Origin: JANSWP01 sp041941305
GTDB taxonomy: Bacteria; Bacteroidota; Bacteroidia; Chitinophagales; Saprospiraceae
Direction of reading: 5' to 3'
Assembly: GCA_041941305.1 (NCBI GenBank)
Contig: JBGTQJ010000014.1
Location: forward strand, 108,029-172,028
DNA: 64,000 bases
In this document: piece by piece, positions 1 to 9,400 of the stretch
How positions within the stretch are numbered: the first letter of the stretch is position 1
Layout: each line of letters opens with the position of its first letter
Position numbers and translations under genes: made by a program
Notes under the pieces: generated by a model
The model's database searches: none
The model's input: only the letters and a program-made list of their open reading frames with translations
Told to the model about the DNA's origin: nothing

Positions 1-113
1 TCCAAAATTTCCTCAATAATTTTTTTGGGAATTGGTTTGTCAATGTATGTCTTGGGAAAAACCGACCTCCGGGCCCTAATAAGTTCAGTTGTTTGCGTAG
101 GTGTGATATTCAT
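1..113 (-). CDS. Nitroreductase family protein, N-terminal fragment
   Basis: An ATG at 113 on the minus strand opens a frame that runs without a stop to the window edge (about 37 codons). It begins MNITPTQTTELIRARRSVFP and continues KTYIDKPIPKKIIEEIL. The RARRS..P.......KPIP...I.EIL pattern is the first helix and FMN-phosphate-binding Arg-Ser region typical of FMN-dependent NAD(P)H nitroreductases. The active site and the rest of the protein lie outside the window, so substrate and subgroup cannot be told. It diverges from the cohesin-type secreted protein at 342; the 228 bp between them should hold both promoters. Confidence 0.6.
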   Translation of the reverse strand, partial: MNITPTQTTELIRARRSVFPKTYIDKPIPKKIIEEIL

Positions 114-173
114 TTGATAATTTGATTCTTTGAAAATTTATGGCCAAAATAACAGTTTGCTCAATTTCATACT

Positions 174-203
174 TTTGGAGCTGCCAATTTAGCAATACAT
201 TTG
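174..203 (+). promoter_or_regulatory. Bacteroidota-type promoter upstream of the gene at 342
   Basis: TTTG at 174-177 is followed after 18 nt by TACATTTG at 196-203, matching the Bacteroidota TTG-N17-23-TAnnTTTG promoter consensus. It would give a leader of about 130 nt before the ATG at 342. Sequence match only. Confidence 0.4.
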
Positions 204-341
204 TAAAGCAAAGCAAACCTGCACCCAAACCACCACCCTTCAGAACCTAGATTCAAGTACAAACGAAAATTTCGAGTTTTGCACGGTTTTGGAAAACCGT
301 GCTACCTCCAGCAATTCAAAATCCTGCCTAAACCCACAGAT

Positions 342-2426
342 ATGAAAAGCTTGACCAATACCCTGAAATTGTTTGCCTTTTTTATTGTCACTTCGACTAT
401 TCAGGCCCAACCTTGTTTAAAAATATTTCCCGCTCAAAGTCCCTCGGCACAAGTTGGCGATACCATTTCGATAGACTACCTGGTTGCCAATTTTAACGAG
501 GTTATTTCCATGCAGTTTGAATTGAATTGGGACACTAGTTCATTGGAATTTATTGACGTACAAACTTTTAATCTGCCAGGTTTTGATCAAAATCATTTTG
601 GAATTCAATATACATCTCAAGGGATACTTCCAGGCAGTTGGTTTGAGCCAAATGTTTCTGGTATTTCTCTGAATAATTCCACAAAAATTTTCCAACTATC
701 TTTTGTTGTTCTTTCCAATGCTTCCTGCAATGAAACAATATTCTTCCCCGAAGGCCCGGACGCCCAATTCCCTCCAGAATTCGGAGATGCCAATGGCTTA
801 ATTCTATGCCATGAGTTGAAGCCGGTAAGTATTCTCACCCAAAACAACTCTGCCCTCATTCAATCCATTACTCCCGACACGACTCTTTGCGGCGGCGGAC
901 AATTTCAACTTCACCTCGACGCACCTAAGGCAACAAAAATCCATTGGCTTCCACAAGGTAATTTAAGCTGTTTCGATTGTCCAAATCCTTTCGCAAGTGT
1001 TGCCTTTTCACAGGAATTCTATGTTACAGTCGAAGATTCATTGGGTTGTACAGAACAGGGACAGGTATTTGTTGATGTACATTTTGGACTGGACTGGGGC
1101 TTATTGCCTTTTTCAAATAGTCCAGTTTGTGCTGGAGAAAATTTGCTGTTTTTTGAAGAATTGCATTTTGATATTGTGAGCTATGAATGGGCTGGTGCAA
1201 ATGGATTCACTTCAACTGATGAAAAGCCAATAATTGCCAATAGCGATTTCAGCGATGAAGGCATTTATACAGCAGTTTTTACAGATGAATTTGGTTGCCA
1301 GGGGGTGACCGATATTTTTGTAGAGGTTCTCGATTGTCCACAAATTATCAACGCCATTGTCACTGATGTAGATTGCCCAGGTGAGGAAAATGGCAGCATT
1401 GAAATTTCCATCACCGGTGGTTCTGGTAATTTTGATATACAATGGACAGGACCAGTTCCCGGGCTTCCCTCAAGCACTTCTCTAAACAATTTACAGGTAG
1501 GAATTTATGAAGTTACCATTTTCGACAATGTAAATGGAACTACAGCATATTCAATTTTCAATGTAAATGTTTCACCAAATGCCCCAGTTGCCGATGCAGG
1601 TCCAGATTTAGCACTCAATTGCCTGGATACTGTTTTAACTTTAATGGGTAATGCAAATGTAGGTCCGAACTACAGCTATTTTTGGACAACCCTCAATGGA
1701 CATATTATTGATTTGGATTTGACCCTTCACCCATTAGTTGATGCTCCTGGCACTTATACGCTCACAGTGGTAGATGCCACTAACGGCTGTTCGAGCAGTT
1801 CCAATATGATAGTCACTGAGGACACCAATATACCCAACATCCCTCCCCTCCCGGATATTTACTTCTGCGAAGGAGAAAGTTTCCAAATTGACTTAAGTTG
1901 GCTCAATGCCATGACCTATGAATGGGTACCAGCCCTTGGAATAAATGATCCCAATATCCCTAATGTAATCATTATCCCCCCTTCCAATCTGACCTACACC
2001 ATTCACTTGACTTTTCCCAATCATTGCATGGATTCCACTTCATTTACCCTCTTTCATGACCTGGATTGTCCCTGGATAAATCAAGATACCATTTCCCATA
2101 ATAGCGAAGGAGTTGATTTTGAACTATCACAATTTTTAAAAAAATCTACAGTAGAAAGAGAATTTTGGTCAAATGAAAAACAAAAACCAAATTTTGAAAT
2201 TGAGGTTCATCCAAACCCTGCCAGCGAGATAATCATTTTGAAATATCAAAATGTTTTACTGGAAAAAATAGAATGGTTTTCACTGGAAGGTAAGTTGATA
2301 GAGACTACACAATTAACTGAAAATCAATCAATAATCAATACTCACAGGTTTAACAGAGGCATTTTTTTAATGAAAATTTGCACCAACAAGGGAGTCATTA
2401 AAAAGAGGCTTCTCATTCTTAAATGA
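342..2426 (+). CDS. Secreted cohesin-like / SprB-repeat protein with T9SS sorting domain
   Basis: The start at 342 is preferred over the upstream ATG at 279 because it gives a clean signal peptide (MKSLTNTLKLFAFFIVTSTI, cleaved after QAQ). The 694-aa product begins with a cohesin-like beta-sandwich (about residues 25-155, with the S.QVGDTISIDY and MQFELNWDTSSLEF strands). Ig/PKD-like domains follow, then a SprB-type repeat around VDCPGEENGSIEISITGGSG, another PKD-like domain, and a C-terminal type A T9SS sorting domain (VHPNPASEIIILKY to the end). It should cross the outer membrane by the Por system and sit on the surface or be released. Cohesin folds bind dockerins, and the dockerin-like protein at 6472 is nearby, but pairing is only a guess. 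Confidence 0.8.
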   Translation: MKSLTNTLKLFAFFIVTSTIQAQPCLKIFPAQSPSAQVGDTISIDYLVANFNEVISMQFELNWDTSSLEFIDVQTFNLPGFDQNHFGIQYTSQGILPGSWFEPNVSGISLNNSTKIFQLSFVVLSNASCNETIFFPEGPDAQFPPEFGDANGLILCHELKPVSILTQNNSALIQSITPDTTLCGGGQFQLHLDAPKATKIHWLPQGNLSCFDCPNPFASVAFSQEFYVTVEDSLGCTEQGQVFVDVHFGLDWGLLPFSNSPVCAGENLLFFEELHFDIVSYEWAGANGFTSTDEKPIIANSDFSDEGIYTAVFTDEFGCQGVTDIFVEVLDCPQIINAIVTDVDCPGEENGSIEISITGGSGNFDIQWTGPVPGLPSSTSLNNLQVGIYEVTIFDNVNGTTAYSIFNVNVSPNAPVADAGPDLALNCLDTVLTLMGNANVGPNYSYFWTTLNGHIIDLDLTLHPLVDAPGTYTLTVVDATNGCSSSSNMIVTEDTNIPNIPPLPDIYFCEGESFQIDLSWLNAMTYEWVPALGINDPNIPNVIIIPPSNLTYTIHLTFPNHCMDSTSFTLFHDLDCPWINQDTISHNSEGVDFELSQFLKKSTVEREFWSNEKQKPNFEIEVHPNPASEIIILKYQNVLLEKIEWFSLEGKLIETTQLTENQSIINTHRFNRGIFLMKICTNKGVIKKRLLILK

Positions 2427-2431
2427 TTGAC

Positions 2432-2474
2432 GGGTTTCTTTCCGAGATAACCTGGAAATCCTCGGAAAGAACCC
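2432..2474 (+). terminator. Stem-loop after the 342 gene
   Basis: GGGTTTCTTTCCGAG (2432-2446) pairs with CTCGGAAAGAACCC (2461-2474) with one bulged T and a 14-nt loop, six bases after the stop codon. There is no clean T run directly after the stem, so this is a likely but not canonical terminator. Confidence 0.5.
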
Positions 2475-2671
2475 AAATTCCCGTTTTCTTCTCTGTATTT
2501 TCCGTTAAATAAGAATAGCTTAACAAATATTTTTTGGTTAAAGCGAAAAACCGTTTTTAATTTGCATTCTTTTTCCAAAAGAAAAGCATTACACTAGAAA
2601 AAAGCATTTTTAAAAATCAGGACAGATATGGCTGGATTTTTGACAGGTTGCTATTCGATAACAATAAACCC

Positions 2672-3316
2672 ATGAATGAATTATTAGAGTTGATTGTCCA
2701 TACAGAGTCAGCAGTACTTGACTTGATCCGAAGCTATGGCACCCTGACCTACCTGATTTTATTCCTCATCATATTTTGTGAAACTGGATTAGTCGTGACT
2801 CCTTTCCTTCCTGGAGACGGGCTACTACTGGCTGTAGGCGTGATTGCCAATGCAGGTGGTTTTAATATTTTCCTGCTCGTACCTATTTTGATTCTAGCAG
2901 CAATTTTAGGCAATACCAGCAATTTTTGGATAGGAAAGTTGACTGGCTCCAAAATCATGCAAACCAAAAACAAACTTTTTCATAAGTACTATACAAAGTC
3001 TCACGACTTTTTCGAAAAACATGGCGACAAAGCAGTTGTAATTAGTCGCTTCTTTCCCATTGTTCGCACTTATGTTCCTTTCGTAGCGGGCATTTCAGAA
3101 ATGAATTATAAAAAATATCAACGCTACAATGTTTTAGGCGCTGTAGCATGGGTATTTATTTTCACTGTAGGTGGATACTTCATTGGAGAAATTCCTTTCC
3201 TGAAAAATAATTTTACGACCATTTTTCTAATCGTAATGGGACTCACGCTGGTACCCTTCGTCTATGGCTTACTGCGTACCCCGTTTCAGTTCATTTTGGA
3301 GAAAATTCAGAGGTGA
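2672..3316 (+). CDS. DedA/SNARE-associated-type integral membrane protein
   Basis: Starting at the second Met (2672) gives a 214-aa polytopic protein. Hallmarks of the DedA (VTT domain) family are the FCETGLVVTPFLPGDGLLLA segment near the N-terminus, the re-entrant G.TSNFWIGK-type segment, and the later RFFPIVRTYVPFVAG motif with its conserved Arg and Pro residues. Family members are inner-membrane proteins linked to undecaprenyl-phosphate or phospholipid flipping and to membrane-potential homeostasis. The Met at 2648 would add eight residues and cannot be ruled out. The neighbours are unrelated, so it is probably a stand-alone gene. Confidence 0.88.
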   Translation: MNELLELIVHTESAVLDLIRSYGTLTYLILFLIIFCETGLVVTPFLPGDGLLLAVGVIANAGGFNIFLLVPILILAAILGNTSNFWIGKLTGSKIMQTKNKLFHKYYTKSHDFFEKHGDKAVVISRFFPIVRTYVPFVAGISEMNYKKYQRYNVLGAVAWVFIFTVGGYFIGEIPFLKNNFTTIFLIVMGLTLVPFVYGLLRTPFQFILEKIQR

Positions 3317-3499
3317 AGAGGGAAGGTTGGAGATTGAATTCTTTAGTATGTCCATTTCCGAACACTCCTTGTCCAAATCCGTACTTTCTCAATCCACCAA
3401 ACGGAATTACATCCATCCATAAAGCATTAGCTATCAATCTCTTATAAAAGATGGCACAGCCCTTGACCCTTCCTTGTTTTTGAAATAAAAAGTCAAATC

Positions 3500-5932
3500 A
3501 TGTTCAAAAACAATTTAAAAGTCGCCTTTCGAACGCTACGAAAAAATAAGATTTATACGACCATCAATATTTTAGGCTTGACCATTGGTATTGCTGCCAG
3601 TTTGCTCATTTTCAGGATGGTCAGCTATGAATTGAGTTTCAATAAAAATTTTGAGCATTATGACCGGATAGTACGAGTAGTTTCCACAGTGAAAACACCT
3701 GAAGAAGGGGAAAAAGGGAGTGTTTGTCTTCCCATCCCTGCTATGGATGTGATGGAAAGTACCGTGAGTCAATTTGAACAATTTACCCGAATTCGGGAAG
3801 TTTGGCCCACCATTACCATCCCAAATCCAAATGGAGGCGCTCCACTTAAAAAGTTCAAACTAGAATCTGGACAAACTGCCTTTTTTGCAGAAGCACCATT
3901 TGTAAAAATATTCAATCTCAGGTGGCTGGCAGGAGAAGCCGAATCCGCTTTGGCAGAACCAAATACCATCGTCTTAACTCAAAGCTGGGCAGAAAAATGT
4001 TTTGACTTTTGGGAAGATGCCATGGAGCAAACCGTTTTAATAGACAATATTTTTCCTGTCACTGTAAAAGGGGTCATTGAAGATTTACCAAAAAATTGTG
4101 ATTTCCCAGCTCCTTTTTTGATTTCTTACCCTACCGTAGTAAATAATGCGGATTACTTCTTTTTAGGAGACCACTGGGGCAGTTGTAGCTCAAATGACCA
4201 GGCATTTGCCTTGATGAACGATTTAAATCAATGGGAAGCCGCCAATGAGGTTTTGGCAACTGTTGGAAAAGAAGAGTACACCGATGAGTCCGGCATTCAG
4301 AAAAAAGTTCACTTGCTACAGCCCTTATCCAATTTACACTACAATGAAGATTTGGGACATTCGGGCACCCATCGAACCAGCAAGACCAGACTAAAAGTGC
4401 TATCCTTTATTGGTATTTTGATTTTGATCATGGCTTGTTTCAACTTCATCAATTTGGCAACTGCCCAGGCTATGATGAGGGCTAAAGAAGTAGGTGTAAG
4501 GAAAACATTGGGAGGTAGAAGGGGACAATTGATTGGACAATTTATGAGTGAAACCGGAGTCATTGTGTTGATTGCAGTAGTCCTTGGGGCAAACCTTGCC
4601 GTCATGGCTTCCCCACTATTGAATCACGTTTCAGATGTTCCGGAAGAATTGCCATTCCTGTCCAATCCTCTTGTTTTAGGCTTTTTAACCATTACCAGCA
4701 TTTTGGTAACTGCTTTGGCAGGACTCTATCCTTCAATTACCCTAGCCAACTTCAGACCTGTTCGCGCATTAAACAATAAAGTAGGCAACCGAACATTTGG
4801 AGGAGCATCGGTTCGCAAATCCTTAGTGGTATTGCAATTTATCATTGCACAGGCTTTAATTGTAGGGGCAATCATTACCATTCTACAGCTCGACTTTGTG
4901 CGCTCCAAAGATTTGGGATTTAAAAAGGATTTGGTGTATTATTTTAACTTCAACTCCGATAGTCTGACCATTGCCAGGCAACAAGGGTTGAAGCAAGGAT
5001 TGCTGCAAATTCCATCAGTAGAGAAAGTGAGTTTCAGTAGTGACCAACCCTTTTCCGGCAATACCTGGACTTCCAATTTCCGATATGGCTCACATCCTGA
5101 AGACGAACCTTTTGGTATTAGTCTCAAATTTTGTGATGCAGATTATCAGGAAACGTATGGCATTAATTTGCTCGCTGGAAGATGGCTACAACCTTCAGAT
5201 ACCATGAGGGAGGCTGTGATCAACCAAACCGTTTTGAGAAAATTGGGCATACACGATCCTTCTGAAGCGATTGGTCAAAAATTACGCCTGGGAGGGCGCC
5301 CTGAAGTACCGATTGTAGGGGTCACTGAAGACTTCCACACCCATTCACTTCGTCGCCAACACGAGCCCTTAATGATGACCACTCGAAAAGTTTTTTACTG
5401 GGAAGCAGGACTAAAAATTCGCCCTGATGAAATCAATAAGTCCCTTGCCGCCATCAATAAAACTTTTGACGAAGTGCTTCCGGAACAAGTTTTTGAAGGT
5501 CAATTTTTAGATGAAAATATAGCCCAATTCTATCAGGATGACAGCCGCCTTTCTGCTACTTGCAAGGGTTTTGGCTTTTTGGCAATCTTAATTTCCTGTT
5601 TGGGATTGTTTGGATTGGCAACCCATGCCGCCGCTCAGCGAATTAAAGAAATAGGAGTGCGAAAAGTATTAGGCGCTAGTGTCACTGGAATTATCGGATT
5701 GCTATCAAAAGATTTCCTCAAACTCGTTTTAATCGCACTTGTCATAGCTTCTCCAATTGCATGGTTTTTTATGAATAACTGGCTGGACAATTTTGTATTT
5801 CGAATAGACCTGGAGTGGTGGGTATTTGGCTTGGCAGGTTTTGTGGCAATGGTAATTGCTTTTCTTACAGTGAGTTATCAATCCATTAAAGCCGCATTAG
5901 CTAATCCGATTGAATCATTGAGAAATGAGTAA
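3500..5932 (+). CDS. MacB/FtsX-type ABC transporter permease
   Basis: This 810-aa protein has the duplicated FtsX/MacB permease layout common in Bacteroidota. It shows an N-terminal TM helix (about 20-42) after the MFKNNLKVAFRTLRKNK start, a large periplasmic MacB_PCD-like domain, and a cluster of TM helices (about 295-430) with the motif AKEVGVRKTLGGRRGQLIGQ. A second periplasmic domain follows, then a C-terminal FtsX domain containing QRIKEIGVRKVLGASVTGI. The paired GVRK.LG motifs are the cytoplasmic coupling helices. No ATPase gene is adjacent, so the partner must be encoded elsewhere. MacB-like systems act in mechanotransmission, such as lipoprotein or peptide export; substrate unknown. 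Confidence 0.88.
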   Translation: MFKNNLKVAFRTLRKNKIYTTINILGLTIGIAASLLIFRMVSYELSFNKNFEHYDRIVRVVSTVKTPEEGEKGSVCLPIPAMDVMESTVSQFEQFTRIREVWPTITIPNPNGGAPLKKFKLESGQTAFFAEAPFVKIFNLRWLAGEAESALAEPNTIVLTQSWAEKCFDFWEDAMEQTVLIDNIFPVTVKGVIEDLPKNCDFPAPFLISYPTVVNNADYFFLGDHWGSCSSNDQAFALMNDLNQWEAANEVLATVGKEEYTDESGIQKKVHLLQPLSNLHYNEDLGHSGTHRTSKTRLKVLSFIGILILIMACFNFINLATAQAMMRAKEVGVRKTLGGRRGQLIGQFMSETGVIVLIAVVLGANLAVMASPLLNHVSDVPEELPFLSNPLVLGFLTITSILVTALAGLYPSITLANFRPVRALNNKVGNRTFGGASVRKSLVVLQFIIAQALIVGAIITILQLDFVRSKDLGFKKDLVYYFNFNSDSLTIARQQGLKQGLLQIPSVEKVSFSSDQPFSGNTWTSNFRYGSHPEDEPFGISLKFCDADYQETYGINLLAGRWLQPSDTMREAVINQTVLRKLGIHDPSEAIGQKLRLGGRPEVPIVGVTEDFHTHSLRRQHEPLMMTTRKVFYWEAGLKIRPDEINKSLAAINKTFDEVLPEQVFEGQFLDENIAQFYQDDSRLSATCKGFGFLAILISCLGLFGLATHAAAQRIKEIGVRKVLGASVTGIIGLLSKDFLKLVLIALVIASPIAWFFMNNWLDNFVFRIDLEWWVFGLAGFVAMVIAFLTVSYQSIKAALANPIESLRNE

Positions 5933-5947
5933 AAAGGAAATAAAATC

Positions 5948-5999
5948 GATATGAAATGAGCCGCATTTTGAGCTTACAAAATGCGGCTCATTTCATATC
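5948..5999. terminator. Perfect 22-bp inverted repeat after the permease gene
   Basis: The 22-base arms at 5948-5969 and 5978-5999 (core ATGAGCCGCATTTT / AAAATGCGGCTCAT) are perfectly complementary around an 8-nt loop, starting 15 nt after the permease stop. It probably works as a transcription terminator, with A/T-rich flanks on both sides. The GAGCCGCATT core recurs in the palindrome at 41471-41504. Confidence 0.65.
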
Positions 6000-6471
6000 C
6001 AAAAAATTCTTAATTCAAAAAACACCACAAAAAGGGTAAACAAGGTAAAAATATTCAACATATTTTTGCATCGTTATTTTTCATATATAAAAAACACTAG
6101 CACATCTTTTTTAAGGTCAAACGGCAAGAACAACAATCATTGGTCTCGTTGTTCAAAGCAAAATGAAAGCTTCCCGTTGTATCAATTCGTTTGGCGAAGA
6201 AAAATAACTTTGAGAGAGAAGGAAAGAGAAAAAGGAGAATATCCTTTCCATGAATTAATAACCTATCCTGAGATTTTTCAAAAAACACTAGCGAATCCGG
6301 TAGGCGGTTTGCAGTGAGCAGTAGATAATTGTTTCCTGTATTCACTGTCAAACAGCAATTTTGGTTGGCTACCAAAACTACACAGAAAACTGCCAGCTAA
6401 ATACTGCTTTTTCCAAAGGAATCCTTTGGAACTGCCCACTGAAAATATTCTTTAATCAAAACTATAATCCC
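6000..6471. other. Gene-free stretch before the HYR/dockerin protein
   Basis: No convincing gene was found here. TATTTTTG at 6061-6068 fits the TAnnTTTG -7 pattern but lies 400 bp before the downstream start and has no -33 element. A 7-bp hairpin (GAACAAC 6128-6134 / GTTGTTC 6148-6154) is present. Short frames covering 6066-6317 show no protein-like features. Confidence 0.5.
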
Positions 6472-9400
6472 ATGAGGCGACCGATTTACTGTCTCCTGGT
6501 AGCCCTGTTTGGCTATCTCACATCGCTAAATGCACAAACCGTCTGGACTGGCGCCGCTGCAGATAATGATTGGTTTAATCCAGGCAATTGGTCGTCCGGA
6601 TCACCTGCAGCCGGAAATGATGCAGAAATCCCATTTGGCTCTACCGTTCAACTTTCCCTTTCGACTTCTGAAATATTCAATTTTGAAATTGACAATGATG
6701 GCATGCTCGAAATCACGTTAGATGAACATGATTTGGAGTTTCTTGGCAATGTCTTGAATGATGTCAATGGAATGATTTTTATTAATGGAGGAGAAGCAGG
6801 CATAGCCAGCAATTCCGGTGTTTTTACCAATAATGGAGCGATTACAATTCTACCCTGTACAAAATTTGTAGCAAATGATGGCAGTTCTTTGATGGGTACC
6901 GGTTCGTTTATAAATAACGGGATTGTATATGAATTGGGTACCGGAACTGTCAACATTACAGGAGGAACAGGTGTCGTACTGACCGATTTATTGGACAATC
7001 CTGTACCTACAGCTATATGCGTAACCTCCATAACTGTTCAACTAGATGGTAATGATGAAGCTACAGTCACAGGTACAGATGCTGATGGAGGAAGTACCGC
7101 TGATTATTGCACTATTGCTCGTGTTGAATTATTTCAGGAAGATTACAATTGCAATGATGTAGGAAGCAATCAAATCCTGTTGGAAATAGAGGACGCCTTG
7201 GGGAATATAGGTACTTGTTTTACCGAAGTCATTGTTCAGGATACAACTCCACCAGTCATTAATTGTCCAAGTTCCATAGAAGTGGATTTGGATCCGGGTG
7301 ATTGTGATGCTATCGTAGAATTTGATTTCCTCATTTCAGCTTCTGACAATTGTGGTTCTCCATCTCTCAGTCAGGTTGACAATACTGGGCTAAGTTCTGG
7401 GGACGTTTTCCCAATCGGCAGTACCTGGCTGATTTTTGAAGCAGGTGATGGCAGCAATCAGACCCAATGTGTTTTCAAAATAGCTATTAATGAATACGAA
7501 CCATCTTCAGCTGGCTTGATTTGTAATGATCAGGTCAATGTTTCCCTCAGTCCCGATTGCGATGAGATTATTACTCCGGATCACATTTTGGAGGGAGCGT
7601 ATGGTTGTTGGGACGATTTTGAAGTCATCATTGAAGAAACAGGTGATAATTATATAGACATCGATTTTCTTGGTGAAAATGTAACAGTGCACGTGACTTC
7701 TCTTGAAACTGGAAATACCTGTTGGGGAAAAGCCCTGATAGAAGAAAAATTGCCACCAGAAATCAGCAATTGTGACTCCCTTTGGATTGCGTGTATGTCA
7801 GACCCACGCCCCACATATGATGGAGGAGATGCTCCTTATCCAGATTTCTGGGACTGTGCTGGTTTACAAACTTTCTATTATGTAGATGATGAAATGATAA
7901 ATGGCGGTTGCGATGAAGACTTCATGATGCGTTTCACCAGAATCTGGACGGTCGTTGACAATAATGACAATGTTGCTTCCTGCGAGCAAGTCCTTACTAT
8001 TGAGCGTCTTACATTATTGGACGACGACCCAATTTGTCCCCCTGATTATAGCATAGAGTGTATTATAAATTCAAGCCCCGATTTCAGCCCTGAGATCACA
8101 GGCTATCCCACATTCCCATTTAATGGACAAGACATCCCTATAAAGACTAATCCGGCTTCGGTTTGTAGCCTTACTGCCACTTTTTCGGATGATACCATTC
8201 CAAAATGTGGCGATAGCTACAGAATTATTAGAACCTGGCTCGTCGCCGACTGGTGTTTGCCTATGGATATGGTGATAAACCCGTGGACCTGTAAACAAGT
8301 CATAGACTTTAAAGACACCACGCCACCTGTCCTGCTACCCCCTGATGATTTTAAGGTCAATCCTAATGCCAATTGTAAGGCATTCCCGGTCATCCCCCCA
8401 GCGACGATAGCCGATTGCTCGGACGTCACCGTGATAACGCTGACTCCTGTGGGACCCATCGCGGGAAATGGTGGCACGGTGCCGCTTCCGGGATTAGGTT
8501 TAGGAACACACGAAATCACTTACAAGGCAACTGATGGCTGCGGAAATTTCACAGAAGAATCGATTTACATTACAGTAGAAGATGATTTACCACCTTATAT
8601 GGTTTGTATTGAGCACACCGTGATAAGTTTGACAAATGATGGCAGTGGCGTATCCTTTGCCACTTCATATGACGACGGCTCTTTCGACAATTGTACGCCG
8701 GTAGACTTGAAAGTTAGACGAATGGACGACGGCTGTTTTGCCGATACGACTTTCCAGGATTACATCCGATTTTGTTGTGAAGATATAGGAAGTACCATCA
8801 TGGTTATTTTAAGAGCCACTGATTATTATGGCAATTACAATGAATGCATGATTGAGGCAAAAGTTCAGGATAAAATATTACCTGATTATGAATGCCCACC
8901 AGATATCACCATTGATTGTGGAGAAGATTATGAAGACCTCTCTGTAACCGGAGATATTGTACTTGATCCAGTAGACCAGGGTCCAAATGATGGTTTCGCT
9001 ACGGATAATTGCCCCAACCTCATTATCACTTACTCAGATCAAGTCGATGTAGATTGTGGGGAAGGAACCGCTAAAAGAACCTGGGAAATTACTGACATGG
9101 GAGGCAATACAGTGACCTGTATGCAAACCATTACCCTTGAAAGTGCCAATCCATATGATGGATCTGATATTATATGGCCAGGTGATACAACTATTAATGA
9201 TTGTGGAGGAAATGCTGATCCAGCCATCACCGGAGAACCAATCGTTCCCGCCAATACCGTTTGCATCAATCTATTTATTGGTTATGACGATGATGAATTG
9301 CAAACTTCTCAGGATGGCTGTTTGAAAATATTGAGACATTGGGAGGTGATTGATTGGTGTCAATACGTTCCAAATTCCGGATCAGATGATGGACGTTGGG

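Noticed and set aside
3500..5932. Complete MacAB-type efflux system
   Set aside because: Only the permease is present; no ATPase or membrane-fusion protein gene is adjacent.
6066..6317. 83-codon frame before the HYR protein
   Set aside because: No start context, low-complexity composition (KEREKGE), no recognisable features.
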